From: CAZSDU01 sp963662525
GTDB lineage: Bacteria > Bacteroidota > Bacteroidia > Bacteroidales > FEN-979
DNA: 64,000 nt
Reading direction: 5' to 3'
Assembly: GCA_963662525.1 (NCBI GenBank)
Contig: OY759717.1
Location: forward strand, 620,001-684,000
This document shows, one piece after another, positions 27,404-35,802 of this stretch (position 1 is the first letter of the stretch; every line of letters begins with the position of its first letter). Position numbers and translations under genes: made by a program. Under the pieces are notes generated by a model that did not search any database, was not told where the DNA came from, and saw only the letters and a program-made list of their open reading frames with translations.

Positions 27404-28039
27404 ATGACAGAATTTTGGGAGACAAGTTTTAGAGATAGACAAGAAATGTGGGGCTGGGAACCAGCCGATTCTGCAATAGATACTTTAGGATTATTTAAAA
27501 ATTACGGATTAAATAAAATCCTTATTCCTGGATTTGGATATGGTAGAAATGCTAAAATATTTGTTGAAGATGGTTTCAAGGTGACTGGAATCGAGATTTC
27601 TGAAACTGCCATTGATTTAGCACAAAAACACTATGGAGATAGTATAAAAGTATATCACGGTTCTGTGAGTTCAATGCCGTTTGACCAAGAATTGTATGAT
27701 GGAATATTCAGTTATGGTTTAATCCATTTATTAAACGAAAAAGAACGAGGAAAACTGATTGATGATTGTTATAATCAACTAAAGACTAATGGATATATGG
27801 TTTTTGTGACAATTTCAAAAATGGATTTTAGATATAAACAGGGCATTGAAGTAAGCAAAGACACATTTGAACCATGGTCTGGATTAACATTGTATTTTTA
27901 TGATTCCGATTCTATTAAATCGGATTTTGGCAATTATGGATTGATAGATGCCGAGGTAATTAATGAACCGAAAGAGGATAAGGCAGATAAACCCTCACAA
28001 AGATTTTGGTATATCATATGCAAAAAAGAAAATAAATAA
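27404..28039 (+). CDS. SAM-dependent methyltransferase (class I, TehB/TPMT-like)
   Basis: 211 residues, cytoplasmic. SAM-binding motif I is unusual (KILIPGFGYGRNAKIF, with GFGYG for GxGxG), motif II VTGIEISETAIDLAQ, and DGIFSYGLIHLL at motif IV. The N-terminus FWETSFRDRQEMWGWEP is like thiopurine or tellurite-type methyltransferases (WxxRWxxGxTPWD). Substrate is probably a small molecule; not resolved. Confidence 0.85.
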   Translation: MTEFWETSFRDRQEMWGWEPADSAIDTLGLFKNYGLNKILIPGFGYGRNAKIFVEDGFKVTGIEISETAIDLAQKHYGDSIKVYHGSVSSMPFDQELYDGIFSYGLIHLLNEKERGKLIDDCYNQLKTNGYMVFVTISKMDFRYKQGIEVSKDTFEPWSGLTLYFYDSDSIKSDFGNYGLIDAEVINEPKEDKADKPSQRFWYIICKKENK

Positions 28040-28049
28040 AAGTGCCAGT

Positions 28050-28140
28050 GGCTAACGATCCAGCAAGCACAATGCTTTCGTACACCAGAATGCTAAGTCA
28101 TTCCAAAACAACGCACTGTGCCTGCTGGTAAGCGTTAGCC
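28050..28140 (+). repeat. attC site 15 (family E)
   Basis: R'' GGCTAAC, R' GTTAGCC; 91 bp, arms CCAGCAAGCACAATGC / CACTGTGCCTGCTGG. Same family as attC 37. Confidence 0.88.
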
Positions 28141-28162
28141 ATAATTGAAAAAAGACGTCTTT

Positions 28163-28681
28163 ATGAAATGGAGACTATTGTCAATCTTGATACTACTTCT
28201 ATACATCGCACTTGTAAGTAATATTTCATTTGGACAAAAAGTAGTAATCAAAGGAAATATTGGTTATGGGATATGGGAAAGCTTTCATTGTGGAATTGAC
28301 TTAAGAATTAATAATTACTCAGTTGGAATCGATGCAGGCACATCGTTTGGAACAATGCAATTTGATCATGAATATTACTCCTTGACATTAGATAATGTTT
28401 TCTATTTCGGAAAAGCAAATAAGTATGGCATCAAATCTTGGTATGTTGATGCCAGGTTTATTTACTGGAATCATACTGAGCCTAGTACAACTTGGAATGT
28501 CTTTCAGCTTTGTCCATCGATTGGAAAAGAATTTAATTTCTCAAAATCGATCGGAATTAATTTGGATTTGGGTCCTGCAATTTTACTGGATGCAAACAGA
28601 CATGATAATAATGAAGAGAAAGTTGGTTGGATTTATCCAGTCTATCCGGAAATTCGACTTGAGTTCTTTTACAGATTTTAA
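28163..28681 (+). CDS. Small outer-membrane beta-barrel protein, cassette 16
   Basis: 172 residues from ATG 28,163 (MKWRLLSIL); signal peptide ending ISFGQ. Alternating beta strands with glycine and aromatic residues and a C-terminal aromatic strand (IRLEFFYRF) point to an outer-membrane barrel. Upstream TTG start at 28,145 is the alternative. Role unknown. Confidence 0.7.
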   Translation: MKWRLLSILILLLYIALVSNISFGQKVVIKGNIGYGIWESFHCGIDLRINNYSVGIDAGTSFGTMQFDHEYYSLTLDNVFYFGKANKYGIKSWYVDARFIYWNHTEPSTTWNVFQLCPSIGKEFNFSKSIGINLDLGPAILLDANRHDNNEEKVGWIYPVYPEIRLEFFYRF

Positions 28682-28691
28682 AAACAACTAT

Positions 28692-28781
28692 GGCTAACGA
28701 GCTTGCAACCGCAACAAAACAAACATTGATATTGCTTAGCAAAGGGATGTCGTTGCTGCGGCTGCAAGCAAGACGTTATGG
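28692..28781 (+). repeat. attC site 16 (family D')
   Basis: R'' GGCTAAC, R' GTTATGG; 90 bp, arms GCTTGCAACCGCAACAA / TTGCTGCGGCTGCAAGC. R' also provides an ATG (GTTATGGGC). Confidence 0.88.
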
Positions 28782-28798
28782 GCAAGGTTGAAAAATCA

Positions 28799-29362
28799 AT
28801 GAAATACACAGGCTTCATATTAGTTTTTGTTTTGTCTATCTTCTCTTGTAAAGCAAAGTCTATACAAAACAAGGAGAATATAGACACACTCAAAGGTTGG
28901 GTTACGTATTGTGAAACTATTCCCGAAGAATTCATCATAACGTTCAAATACCCAAGAAATTTAAATTTAGCCGACATAATTGATAATTGCAGATGTGTTG
29001 GTGAGAGAACTAAGTTTTACTATGAAGATGATGAAGCATCTGAAAAGGCAAATACGAATCAATGGTGTTTTTGTATGTATGACAAATCAGAATATTCAGG
29101 CGCTTATTTAGCAACATCCTGGAAGGATTTTTTTAAAGGCAGATTAACAGAACATAAAGACTCATTGGTAATCAACAATATGAAAGCCTTGCAAGTAATA
29201 CTAAAAGGGACAGACAAAGATGAGCCATTTAAACATTTGATATATCTAGAAAAGTTCTCGACTTTATTTGAGATAACCAATAATGACGAAAGCACGGAAA
29301 ATGACTTTAGAACATTTATAAATAGTATTAGGATTGAAGAAACAACAAAACCCAGCCCATAA
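28799..29362 (+). CDS. Lipoprotein, cassette 17, stop codon supplied by attC
   Basis: 187 residues from ATG 28,799 (MKYTGF), preferred because the signal peptide and lipobox (LSIFSCKA) follow directly; the frame could start at 28,778 inside R'. The mature part has EEFIITFKYPRNLN and, at the end, FEITNNDESTENDFRTFINSIRI, like small proteins that resemble PsbP/MOG1 domains. The TAA stop is the TAA of R'' (CCATAAC). Confidence 0.7.
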   Translation: MKYTGFILVFVLSIFSCKAKSIQNKENIDTLKGWVTYCETIPEEFIITFKYPRNLNLADIIDNCRCVGERTKFYYEDDEASEKANTNQWCFCMYDKSEYSGAYLATSWKDFFKGRLTEHKDSLVINNMKALQVILKGTDKDEPFKHLIYLEKFSTLFEITNNDESTENDFRTFINSIRIEETTKPSP

Positions 29363-29489
29363 CGAGCCGGCAGCCGAGCAATGCGGGCGGTTTTCGGATG
29401 TAAGCCTTCACCAAACCTGTAAACGATAAAGGAAAAGAAAAGAAACAACAAGTAAAACCCGCCCAGCGGCTGCTGGCAAAGCGTTAGCA
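29357..29489 (+). repeat. attC site 17 (family B)
   Basis: R'' CCATAAC, R' GTTAGCA; 133 bp, arms GCCGGCAGCCG / CGGCTGCTGGC. R'' holds the upstream gene's stop codon. Confidence 0.88.
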
Positions 29490-29498
29490 ACTATTAAT

Positions 29499-29912
29499 AT
29501 GAAAACAATTTTACTTAAACGATTCGAAAAAACTCTTAAATTTTCAATTATTTTTTTGTTTGTTTTAATAATTGGTGGTTGTGAGAAAAGCATATTCGAT
29601 TATCGACATAAGTATGTTGGTGAATGGGATTTTAAGGTTATTAGTGCATTTTATATGTTAAATGGACAGGAATTTCATGATACGGTATTTTATCATGGAT
29701 TGATTTCCTATGGGAGTAATAAGAGTGAATTAATTGTTTCTTTTACATCGAATTATGATCAAATAATATCTGTTAATAAGGATGGAACAATACCCGAATC
29801 TTGGGAAGTTTCAGGCCAATTTGACGACAAAAAACATTTGACCTTAATTCTTAGAACCCCACAGAGTAGTCTCGGTATGCATGGTGTAACCAATATAACT
29901 GGAAACAGATAA
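29499..29912 (+). CDS. Small lipoprotein, cassette 18
   Basis: 137 residues; basic N-terminus and lipobox (LIIGGCEK, Cys about residue 28). The mature part starts KYVGEWDFKVISA and reads like a lipocalin-type small beta-barrel (GEWxF, then regular strands). Role unknown. Confidence 0.7.
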   Translation: MKTILLKRFEKTLKFSIIFLFVLIIGGCEKSIFDYRHKYVGEWDFKVISAFYMLNGQEFHDTVFYHGLISYGSNKSELIVSFTSNYDQIISVNKDGTIPESWEVSGQFDDKKHLTLILRTPQSSLGMHGVTNITGNR

Positions 29913-29919
29913 TAACAGT

Positions 29920-30009
29920 TGCTAACATGCCGCTAAATCGCAACAAAACCGGCCGATTCATGCTCATTGAGGCGCTGCCTTTGCTGCATTTAGCGGCCAC
30001 ACGTTATGC
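29920..30009 (+). repeat. attC site 18 (family D)
   Basis: R'' TGCTAAC, R' GTTATGC; 90 bp, arms GCCGCTAAATCGCAACAA / TGCTGCATTTAGCGGC. Confidence 0.88.
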
Positions 30010-30040
30010 GCAAATTTATTCTAACTTAAACTAAAATATT

Positions 30041-30943
30041 ATGGAAATTAAAAATTTTGCCGTCTTAAAAGGAGATGGAATTAAAATCGACAATGGTCAT
30101 ATTACTATTCCAGCTCAAAAGAAAGTCAAAAAAGGTGATAATGAAGAATTTGAAGAGAGGCCAGCATTTGAGGTTCGAACAGACGTACTTTTTAGAAATG
30201 GGATAATTGAATTCAAATTTCAAGCCAAGGATTATTCAACAGGAATACTTGTCTTGCTTTCCACACCGACCGATGAAGGTTTGGCGATCGGACTTTCACG
30301 TTCACATGATGGTTTTATTATTGGAAAAGGATGGTCATCAATAATTCCAATATCAAAGGCTGGGAGCATGAAAAACTATGCATTGAACGAAGAACATCAA
30401 ATTAGGATTAGTATATTAGGCTCCATTGCTAAGGTTTATGTAAACAATGTACTAATATGTGAAAATGTTGTCTCAATAAAAGAGAGTCTTATTACATTAC
30501 GCTTTAATTCAAAACAAGAATTAGAAATTTACGATCTTAAAGTAAATGCCATTAAACCAAAAATTTTTGTTGTTATGCAGTTTAGCAAAGAATATAACGA
30601 ATTATTTGAGGATGTAATTAAACCAATATCAGAACATGCCGGATTTGAATGCATTAGGGCAGATGAATTTTATACAACTACTCCAATAATTAAAGATATT
30701 ATTGAAAGCATCTCAAATTCTACAGCAATCATTGCTGAAATTACCCCTGATAATCCGAATGTTTTTTATGAAATTGGTTATTCACATGCGATCAATAAAC
30801 CTACAATTTTACTTTGTGATAGAAAAAGGGAAAAATTACCATTCGATTTATCTAGTTTTAGAACATTATTTTACGAAAACACTATCGCAGGGAAAAAGAA
30901 AGTTGAAGAATCTTTAAAAAAATATTTAGAAAATATACGATAA
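30041..30943 (+). CDS. TIR-like / nucleoside-deoxyribosyltransferase-fold protein (defence candidate)
   Basis: 300 residues, cytoplasmic. Residues 1-170 form a beta-rich concanavalin-like (LamG/DUF1080-type) domain (FRNGIIEFKFQAKDYSTGILVL). Residues 175-300 are a TIR-like / nucleoside 2-deoxyribosyltransferase-like fold: KIFVVMQFSKEYNELFEDV, a conserved Asp/Glu region, and NPNVFYEIGYSHAINKPTI with the likely catalytic Glu in FYEIGYSHA. Proteins with this C-terminal fold cleave NAD-like nucleotides or act as sensors in antiphage systems. Activity and partner are inferred, and no associated sensor is in the cassette. Confidence 0.75.
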   Translation: MEIKNFAVLKGDGIKIDNGHITIPAQKKVKKGDNEEFEERPAFEVRTDVLFRNGIIEFKFQAKDYSTGILVLLSTPTDEGLAIGLSRSHDGFIIGKGWSSIIPISKAGSMKNYALNEEHQIRISILGSIAKVYVNNVLICENVVSIKESLITLRFNSKQELEIYDLKVNAIKPKIFVVMQFSKEYNELFEDVIKPISEHAGFECIRADEFYTTTPIIKDIIESISNSTAIIAEITPDNPNVFYEIGYSHAINKPTILLCDRKREKLPFDLSSFRTLFYENTIAGKKKVEESLKKYLENIR

Positions 30944-30949
30944 ATCTGC

Positions 30950-31082
30950 GCATAACGAGCCGTCAGCCGAGCAATGCGGGCGGTTTCCGTAGGTGAGCAT
31001 TCACCAAACTTGCAAACGATGGTGGTAGGCAAAGATAAGAACAAGTAAATCCCGCACTGCGGCTGCCGGCGGGACGTTGGTT
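30950..31082 (+). repeat. attC site 19 (family B)
   Basis: R'' GCATAAC, R' GTTGGTT; 133 bp, arms GCCGTCAGCCG / CGGCTGCCGGC. R'' pairs with the cassette 19 start (GTTATGCGCA / TGCGCATAAC). Confidence 0.9.
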
Positions 31083-31100
31083 GCAATAAAATAAAGAAGC

Positions 31101-31853
31101 ATGACACGAATAATTCAAAAACAAAGAGGGATTTTGTTTTGGTTCTGTTTTGTTTTTTTGTCATTATCATTTAGCTTAAAGCTTAATGCTCAGAAAAATC
31201 TGTTGTATGGATTATTAAAGTGTGAAACTGACCCACAGGGATTCACACTAAATTATTATTATGACAATGAAAGAAGGCTAATTAGCACAATTACAAAGCA
31301 TGGTCAGAGGACGACTTATAATTATTACGATACCTACATCGTAAAAAAAGAAATTACATCATCGGTGGTTTGGTACATTGACACCTTATTCTATAATCCT
31401 GCTCGTTTGATAGGATATTCAAAACGGTATATGAAAAGAGGTAGGGAAAACGTCTATGATCTTCTTTGTCTCAATCATTTTTTTTACAATAATGAAAAAT
31501 ATCTAACAGAGTGGTGGATTACTAATATGTATTTATCACAAGATACCGCTAGGATAATTCAGTATATTATCGAGGATGGAAATGTCATCAGAGAACAATC
31601 ATTTAAAAGAAATCAACCCGATCGAGTTTCCGCAACTGCATACACATACTATCCAAAAGAAGTTAATTCATTGGGAAATGAATTTATCGGTACATCTTTT
31701 TTTGGAATGAGCAGTATAAACCCGATAAAGGAAGCGCAAGAAAAAGATTTTAATAATAAACCCAAAACCCGTTTATATCTTTATGAATATAAGGATGGGA
31801 AGATTTATAAAAAGACCGAAAATAAAACTGAGACTATATATGAGTATTATTAA
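31101..31853 (+). CDS. Secreted YD-repeat-like protein, near-identical to cassette 41
   Basis: 250 residues; signal peptide (LKLNAQ cleavage). Short YD-type repeats (LNYYYDNERRLISTI; TTYNYYDTYI; KTRLYLYEYKDGKIYK) as in RHS/YD surface proteins. The cassette 41 product (49,162-49,914) differs at only a few residues, but the two attC sites differ far more. Role unknown. Confidence 0.75.
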   Translation: MTRIIQKQRGILFWFCFVFLSLSFSLKLNAQKNLLYGLLKCETDPQGFTLNYYYDNERRLISTITKHGQRTTYNYYDTYIVKKEITSSVVWYIDTLFYNPARLIGYSKRYMKRGRENVYDLLCLNHFFYNNEKYLTEWWITNMYLSQDTARIIQYIIEDGNVIREQSFKRNQPDRVSATAYTYYPKEVNSLGNEFIGTSFFGMSSINPIKEAQEKDFNNKPKTRLYLYEYKDGKIYKKTENKTETIYEYY

Positions 31854-31881
31854 AAGATTATTAAATCGTTTATTTTACTGC

Positions 31882-32014
31882 AACCAACAAGCCGTCAGCA
31901 CGCAATGCGGGCGCTTTTCGGAGGCGGGCATTCACCAGACCTGAAAATGTTATACGTAATTGAAAATATAAGCCAAGTAAACCCCGCACTGCGGCTGCCG
32001 GCAAGGCGTTGGCG
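31882..32014 (+). repeat. attC site 20 (family B)
   Basis: R'' AACCAAC, R' GTTGGCG; 133 bp, arms GCCGTCAGCACGCAATGCGGG / CCCCGCACTGCGGCTGCCGGC. Confidence 0.88.
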
Positions 32015-32039
32015 GTAATGTATTTTAAAACTATTTACA

Positions 32040-32549
32040 ATGATACAAGCAAAAGATAATTACAAATTAACCTTCATGGAATGGGATAGAAGAATCTCAA
32101 GAAGTAATGAAATGCATTATGAATCAGCAAAAAGATTAAGAAATAAACATTATTATTTGGGGATTCCAGCAATTATAATTGTCACCCTCCTTGGAGCATT
32201 AAAAGACGTACATGTTTCAGATCAATGTCAATGGTTTTTTACATTATTATACACTGCTCTTGCAGTTGTAGCAGCAGTCACTGTAGGATTACAGACATTT
32301 TTAAATTTTAACCAACGAGCCGAAAAGCATAAAGAAATGGCAAGTGAATATGGTTCTTTACGACGCGAAGTAGAACATATTGCAAAGAAACCATTTAAGG
32401 ACGAAAAGGAAATTGAGGATGCAATAATTTCACTAAAATCAAAACTTGATACTCTTTCGAAAATGGCTCCTGAAGCGAATCCAAAAGTTTGGAAAAAAGT
32501 TAATGGGAAATTTAAAAAGGGTGTTTTCAAGAGTACAATATTCGATTAA
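32040..32549 (+). CDS. SLATT-domain membrane protein (defence candidate)
   Basis: 169 residues. N-terminal amphipathic helix, two membrane helices (HYYLGIPAIIIVTLLGAL; FFTLLYTALAVVAAVTVGL) and a C-terminal helical region (FLNFNQRAEKHKEMASEYGSL, then RREVEHIAKKPF). This is the SLATT (DUF4231) layout, found as the membrane effector of CBASS-like and other antiphage systems. It follows the TIR-like cassette two positions away. No nucleotidyltransferase partner is present in this cassette. Confidence 0.8.
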   Translation: MIQAKDNYKLTFMEWDRRISRSNEMHYESAKRLRNKHYYLGIPAIIIVTLLGALKDVHVSDQCQWFFTLLYTALAVVAAVTVGLQTFLNFNQRAEKHKEMASEYGSLRREVEHIAKKPFKDEKEIEDAIISLKSKLDTLSKMAPEANPKVWKKVNGKFKKGVFKSTIFD

Positions 32550-32559
32550 AATACACTAC

Positions 32560-32694
32560 CGCCAACAAGCCCGCAGCCAGCAATGCGGGGTAGTCAGGTA
32601 ATCAAACATTGGTCAATTCTGCAAAGTGAGTAACAACAAGAAAACATAAAACCAGGCAAATCCCCGCACTGCGGCTGCCGTCGGAGCGTTAGGC
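32560..32694 (+). repeat. attC site 21 (family B)
   Basis: R'' CGCCAAC, R' GTTAGGC; 135 bp. The right arm reads GCTGCCGTCGGAGCGTT, one base from the IS110 target in attC 41. Confidence 0.88.
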
Positions 32695-32705
32695 AAAATT
32701 TTATT

Positions 32706-33290
32706 ATGAAAACAACTACCATTATTCTAATCTTTGTGCTCATCTTAGTCTCCTGTTCAAAAGATACCAAAGAAACGGGTTGCAGTCACTTGTTTTATAA
32801 GGAACTCCCTAATGAACTATTTACCCCAGGTCCTTTGCACTCAACAAGGTCCTATCCGATTTATTTAAGTAATGATACAAATGAAAAAATTATCTGCGAA
32901 ATTAATTCCGGGACCTGGTTTGCATCTCATTGGGAATTACCTTATAAACAATATCGGTTAGAGGGATCCAACGTGGTGGATCTTTTAGTTAATAATAACT
33001 ATATTAACTTATATATTTATCCTGTCGAGAAATCCTCCTATATCTCATCTAATAGTAGCGTACCCACACAGAGTCAAATCTTCAACGATGGAGAGTATTT
33101 TTGTAATACATTTATGGATACAAATTATATCGGATTTCGAATCAAAAGGGGGCAAAACTATTATTATGGCTGGTTAAGAGGATATATTAACTATGCCTAT
33201 CCTCCTTTACAAGGCGCAAGATTTTTCGATTGCTGTTTTAATGAATGTCCTGACGATTCAATTAAAGTAGGTCTAAAACCAATAAAATAA
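32706..33290 (+). CDS. Lipoprotein, cassette 22
   Basis: 194 residues with signal peptide and lipobox (LILVSCSKD, Cys about residue 17). The body has many Tyr, Asn and Ser (LVNNNYINLYIYPVEK, FRIKRGQNYYYGWLRGYI); last third has a Cys pair (FFDCCFNECPDDS). No recognised family. Confidence 0.75.
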   Translation: MKTTTIILIFVLILVSCSKDTKETGCSHLFYKELPNELFTPGPLHSTRSYPIYLSNDTNEKIICEINSGTWFASHWELPYKQYRLEGSNVVDLLVNNNYINLYIYPVEKSSYISSNSSVPTQSQIFNDGEYFCNTFMDTNYIGFRIKRGQNYYYGWLRGYINYAYPPLQGARFFDCCFNECPDDSIKVGLKPIK

Positions 33291-33296
33291 AACTTT

Positions 33297-33430
33297 GCCT
33301 AACATGCTAGCAGCCGCGATTCTGGTTTTGGAGCGGAAGCAAGCATCGAACAAGTTTAAAAAGTGACGACGAAAGGAAATATATTCAACAAGCAAATCCC
33401 GAACCGACGGCTGCTAGCCCAACGTTAGCA
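33297..33430 (+). repeat. attC site 22 (family B-like)
   Basis: R'' GCCTAAC, R' GTTAGCA; 134 bp, arms GCTAGCAGCCG / CGGCTGCTAGC with CCCGAACCG inner. Confidence 0.85.
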
Positions 33431-33446
33431 CCAATTATTTTTAAAA

Positions 33447-34052
33447 ATGAAATCAAGTAGTTTTTCCTTTACATTTATTTTGTTGACACATATTGTTTTT
33501 GGGCAAAATTTTAATGTCGGCATAGAACCTGGTTATGGGAGAATCTACAATTTAAGGAAGGTATTTAATTCTACCCGTGATCTCAGTGTTAATAATTGTC
33601 TTGTTGGCCTGTGCTTTTCGTATAACATCCCTAAGACATATTTCGTCCAGAACTTAAATATTGTTTTGCAACGAAACGGAACAAATTCACAATCCATTGA
33701 TTTCATTCAGATCCCTATCGGAATGGATATAGTACAAGGAAGAAAAGTTCAGGGAATTATTGGTGCTGGATGGATAGTATCATATTTGTTTTATCATTCA
33801 CCGAATATTAATCAGGATTTTATTGATTATCACACAGATTTTCAACTGGGCGGATATTTTAAAGCGGGTATAAGAATTCACTTTACTAAATCATGGGATG
33901 TAAGTTTAAAGGGTATCCTCGAAACTGAATTTACACCTCTTTATAGGGAATCAAGTCCAGATAAATTTGGGGGAATTTCATATTCAAATCAAAGGTGCTA
34001 TGGTTTTTCAATTAATTTAGGCATTAATTACATAATTACAAAAAATAAATAA
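33447..34052 (+). CDS. PorT-like outer-membrane beta-barrel protein, cassette 23
   Basis: 201 residues; signal peptide ending IVFGQ. Beta-strand periodicity and a terminal strand (FSINLGINYI) fit the outer-membrane beta-barrel (PorT) family; the mid-protein strand VQGIIGAGWIVSYLFY is also typical. Role unknown. A relative is in cassette 4. Confidence 0.75.
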   Translation: MKSSSFSFTFILLTHIVFGQNFNVGIEPGYGRIYNLRKVFNSTRDLSVNNCLVGLCFSYNIPKTYFVQNLNIVLQRNGTNSQSIDFIQIPIGMDIVQGRKVQGIIGAGWIVSYLFYHSPNINQDFIDYHTDFQLGGYFKAGIRIHFTKSWDVSLKGILETEFTPLYRESSPDKFGGISYSNQRCYGFSINLGINYIITKNK

Positions 34053-34056
34053 ATGG

Positions 34057-34147
34057 TGCTAACAAGCCTGTAAAACCAATACTGATAAGGAGTTCCTACT
34101 TAGCTAAGATTATATCGGCACATGGTTTTACAGGCAAAGCGTTATCG
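34057..34147 (+). repeat. attC site 23 (family C)
   Basis: R'' TGCTAAC, R' GTTATCG; 91 bp, arms GCCTGTAAAACCA / TGGTTTTACAGGC. Confidence 0.9.
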
Positions 34148-34159
34148 GCAATAAAAAGA

Positions 34160-35638
34160 ATGATGATCTCTAAACTCATCTTGTCCGTTTTGGGAATCGG
34201 AATAATCGGTTCGATTTCCGCTCAGCACAATGACTGTGTAAGTGATTTTAATTATTTAATTTATAAGATCAGGTCCGATTATCCTGGATATTATGATAAA
34301 GTAACTGCAAAAACTGGAAAGGATCTTGCTCAGTTGGAACTGAAGTTGAAGAGTAAAATCGTCGAAAATCCCGATTCCTGCTGGACTTATCTGAATGAAT
34401 ATGCATCCTGGTTTAATGATGGCCATCTGAATGTAATATACAACAGGATTGTTGATAAACCGGCAACCGATAACAGCTTAAATCCAAAGCGAAAATTTGA
34501 ATTGATCAACAGTGATTGTATTTCAACCTTAGCTAAAAAAAGCAGTACTATAGAAGGAGTCTGGATTTCGAACCGGGGAGAGATTGCGATCAAAAAAACA
34601 CCTGATCAGGATAAGTATATTGGTATTGTAATTCAACATGAAGGATATGAACCTAACCAGGTCATCTTTGAGTTTTTACTCCAGGGCGATAAACAGTTTT
34701 CGACAGTAAAATACTCATCTGCAAATAACTTTGAACCGGAAACACACAAGGCATCTCTCCATCTGGATGATAAAGTATTCGAAATACATAATGCTGATGA
34801 ATGGTATGTGCGTAAATCTGTCTCAATAGTCTTTGACAATGCATTTCATGACTCATACCTGATGCAATACCCATGTGGATTGAATTTTTATCCTGTGGCT
34901 ACCAACCTGGATGATAGCACATACTTTCTTCGTATCACCAGTTTTATGAATGATCAGACCGAACAACTTATCAGGCAGCATTGGAAGGAAATAATGGCGC
35001 GGCCAAACCTGATTATTGATATACGGAACAATTCCGGCGGCCTGGATGATTATTACCAACTACTGTTATCGCTCTTGTATACGAATCCCTACATAATGAA
35101 AGGGGTGGAATGGTATGCCAGTGAAGGGAATATTCTTAATTGGGAGCAGGCGTTAAACACAGGTGATGTTAGAAATGGGGACGAAAGTATCAAATGGATA
35201 AATGAGTTGATTTTAGCCATGAAAAAAGATGTTGGAGGCTTTGTCATCCATCCGATGATGGGAGGTGATGGAAGTGTTCATAAAGACACCATTTATCAAT
35301 ATCCTAAAAGAGTGGGAATTATTATTAATGAGAAAAATGCATCTGCCGCCGAGGCATTTCTTTTAGAGGCAAAGGAGAGTAAAAAAGTTATATTATTTGG
35401 GAACCGGAATACCAGAGGTGTTTTAGACTATTCCAATTGTGTCACAGAACCTTTTCCATCGGGAAAATTTGAATTACGATGGCCTATGACACGATCACGA
35501 AGATTACCTGAACATCCGATTGACGATATCGGTGTCGCGCCGGATGTTATAATTCCATACAAAAAGACAATGCAACTTTATGACCGATTGGATGAATGGG
35601 TTTATTTCGTCAGGGAGTATTTAGAATTGTTGAATTAA
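34160..35638 (+). CDS. S41-family peptidase (C-terminal processing peptidase-like)
   Basis: 492 residues; signal peptide ending GSISAQ. The catalytic core is visible: LIIDIRNNSGGLDDYY (S41 nucleophile-region motif), KRVGIIINEKNASAAEAFLLEAKES with the probable catalytic Ser in ASAAEAF, and the downstream TRGVLDYSN / GVAPDVIIP block typical of S41 peptidases. No PDZ domain is apparent. Expected in the periplasm or outside. One of the longest cassette genes. Confidence 0.85.
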   Translation: MMISKLILSVLGIGIIGSISAQHNDCVSDFNYLIYKIRSDYPGYYDKVTAKTGKDLAQLELKLKSKIVENPDSCWTYLNEYASWFNDGHLNVIYNRIVDKPATDNSLNPKRKFELINSDCISTLAKKSSTIEGVWISNRGEIAIKKTPDQDKYIGIVIQHEGYEPNQVIFEFLLQGDKQFSTVKYSSANNFEPETHKASLHLDDKVFEIHNADEWYVRKSVSIVFDNAFHDSYLMQYPCGLNFYPVATNLDDSTYFLRITSFMNDQTEQLIRQHWKEIMARPNLIIDIRNNSGGLDDYYQLLLSLLYTNPYIMKGVEWYASEGNILNWEQALNTGDVRNGDESIKWINELILAMKKDVGGFVIHPMMGGDGSVHKDTIYQYPKRVGIIINEKNASAAEAFLLEAKESKKVILFGNRNTRGVLDYSNCVTEPFPSGKFELRWPMTRSRRLPEHPIDDIGVAPDVIIPYKKTMQLYDRLDEWVYFVREYLELLN

Positions 35639-35651
35639 AAAACATTAAAGC

Positions 35652-35743
35652 CGATAACATGCCGCTAAATCGCAACAATACCAGTGTTATTCGTACTTAT
35701 CATAGGCTCTGCCTTTGATGCGTTTAGCGGCCACACGTTACCC
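35652..35743 (+). repeat. attC site 24 (family D)
   Basis: R'' CGATAAC, R' GTTACCC; 92 bp, arms GCCGCTAAATCGCAACAA / TGCGTTTAGCGGC. Confidence 0.88.
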
Positions 35744-35802
35744 AACATAATTATTAAACACCAACACCTAATAGTTTAGTTAACTCATTTAATCCAAACA
35801 AG

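Noticed and set aside
29104..29490. Minus-strand frames that cover family B attC sites (also near 30,871, 43,255, 49,004)
   Set aside because: The repeated frame comes from the attC sequence itself and overlaps real genes on the other strand.
31101..31853. RHS toxin
   Set aside because: YD-like repeats are few, there is no RHS core cage or toxin tip, and the protein is only 250 residues.
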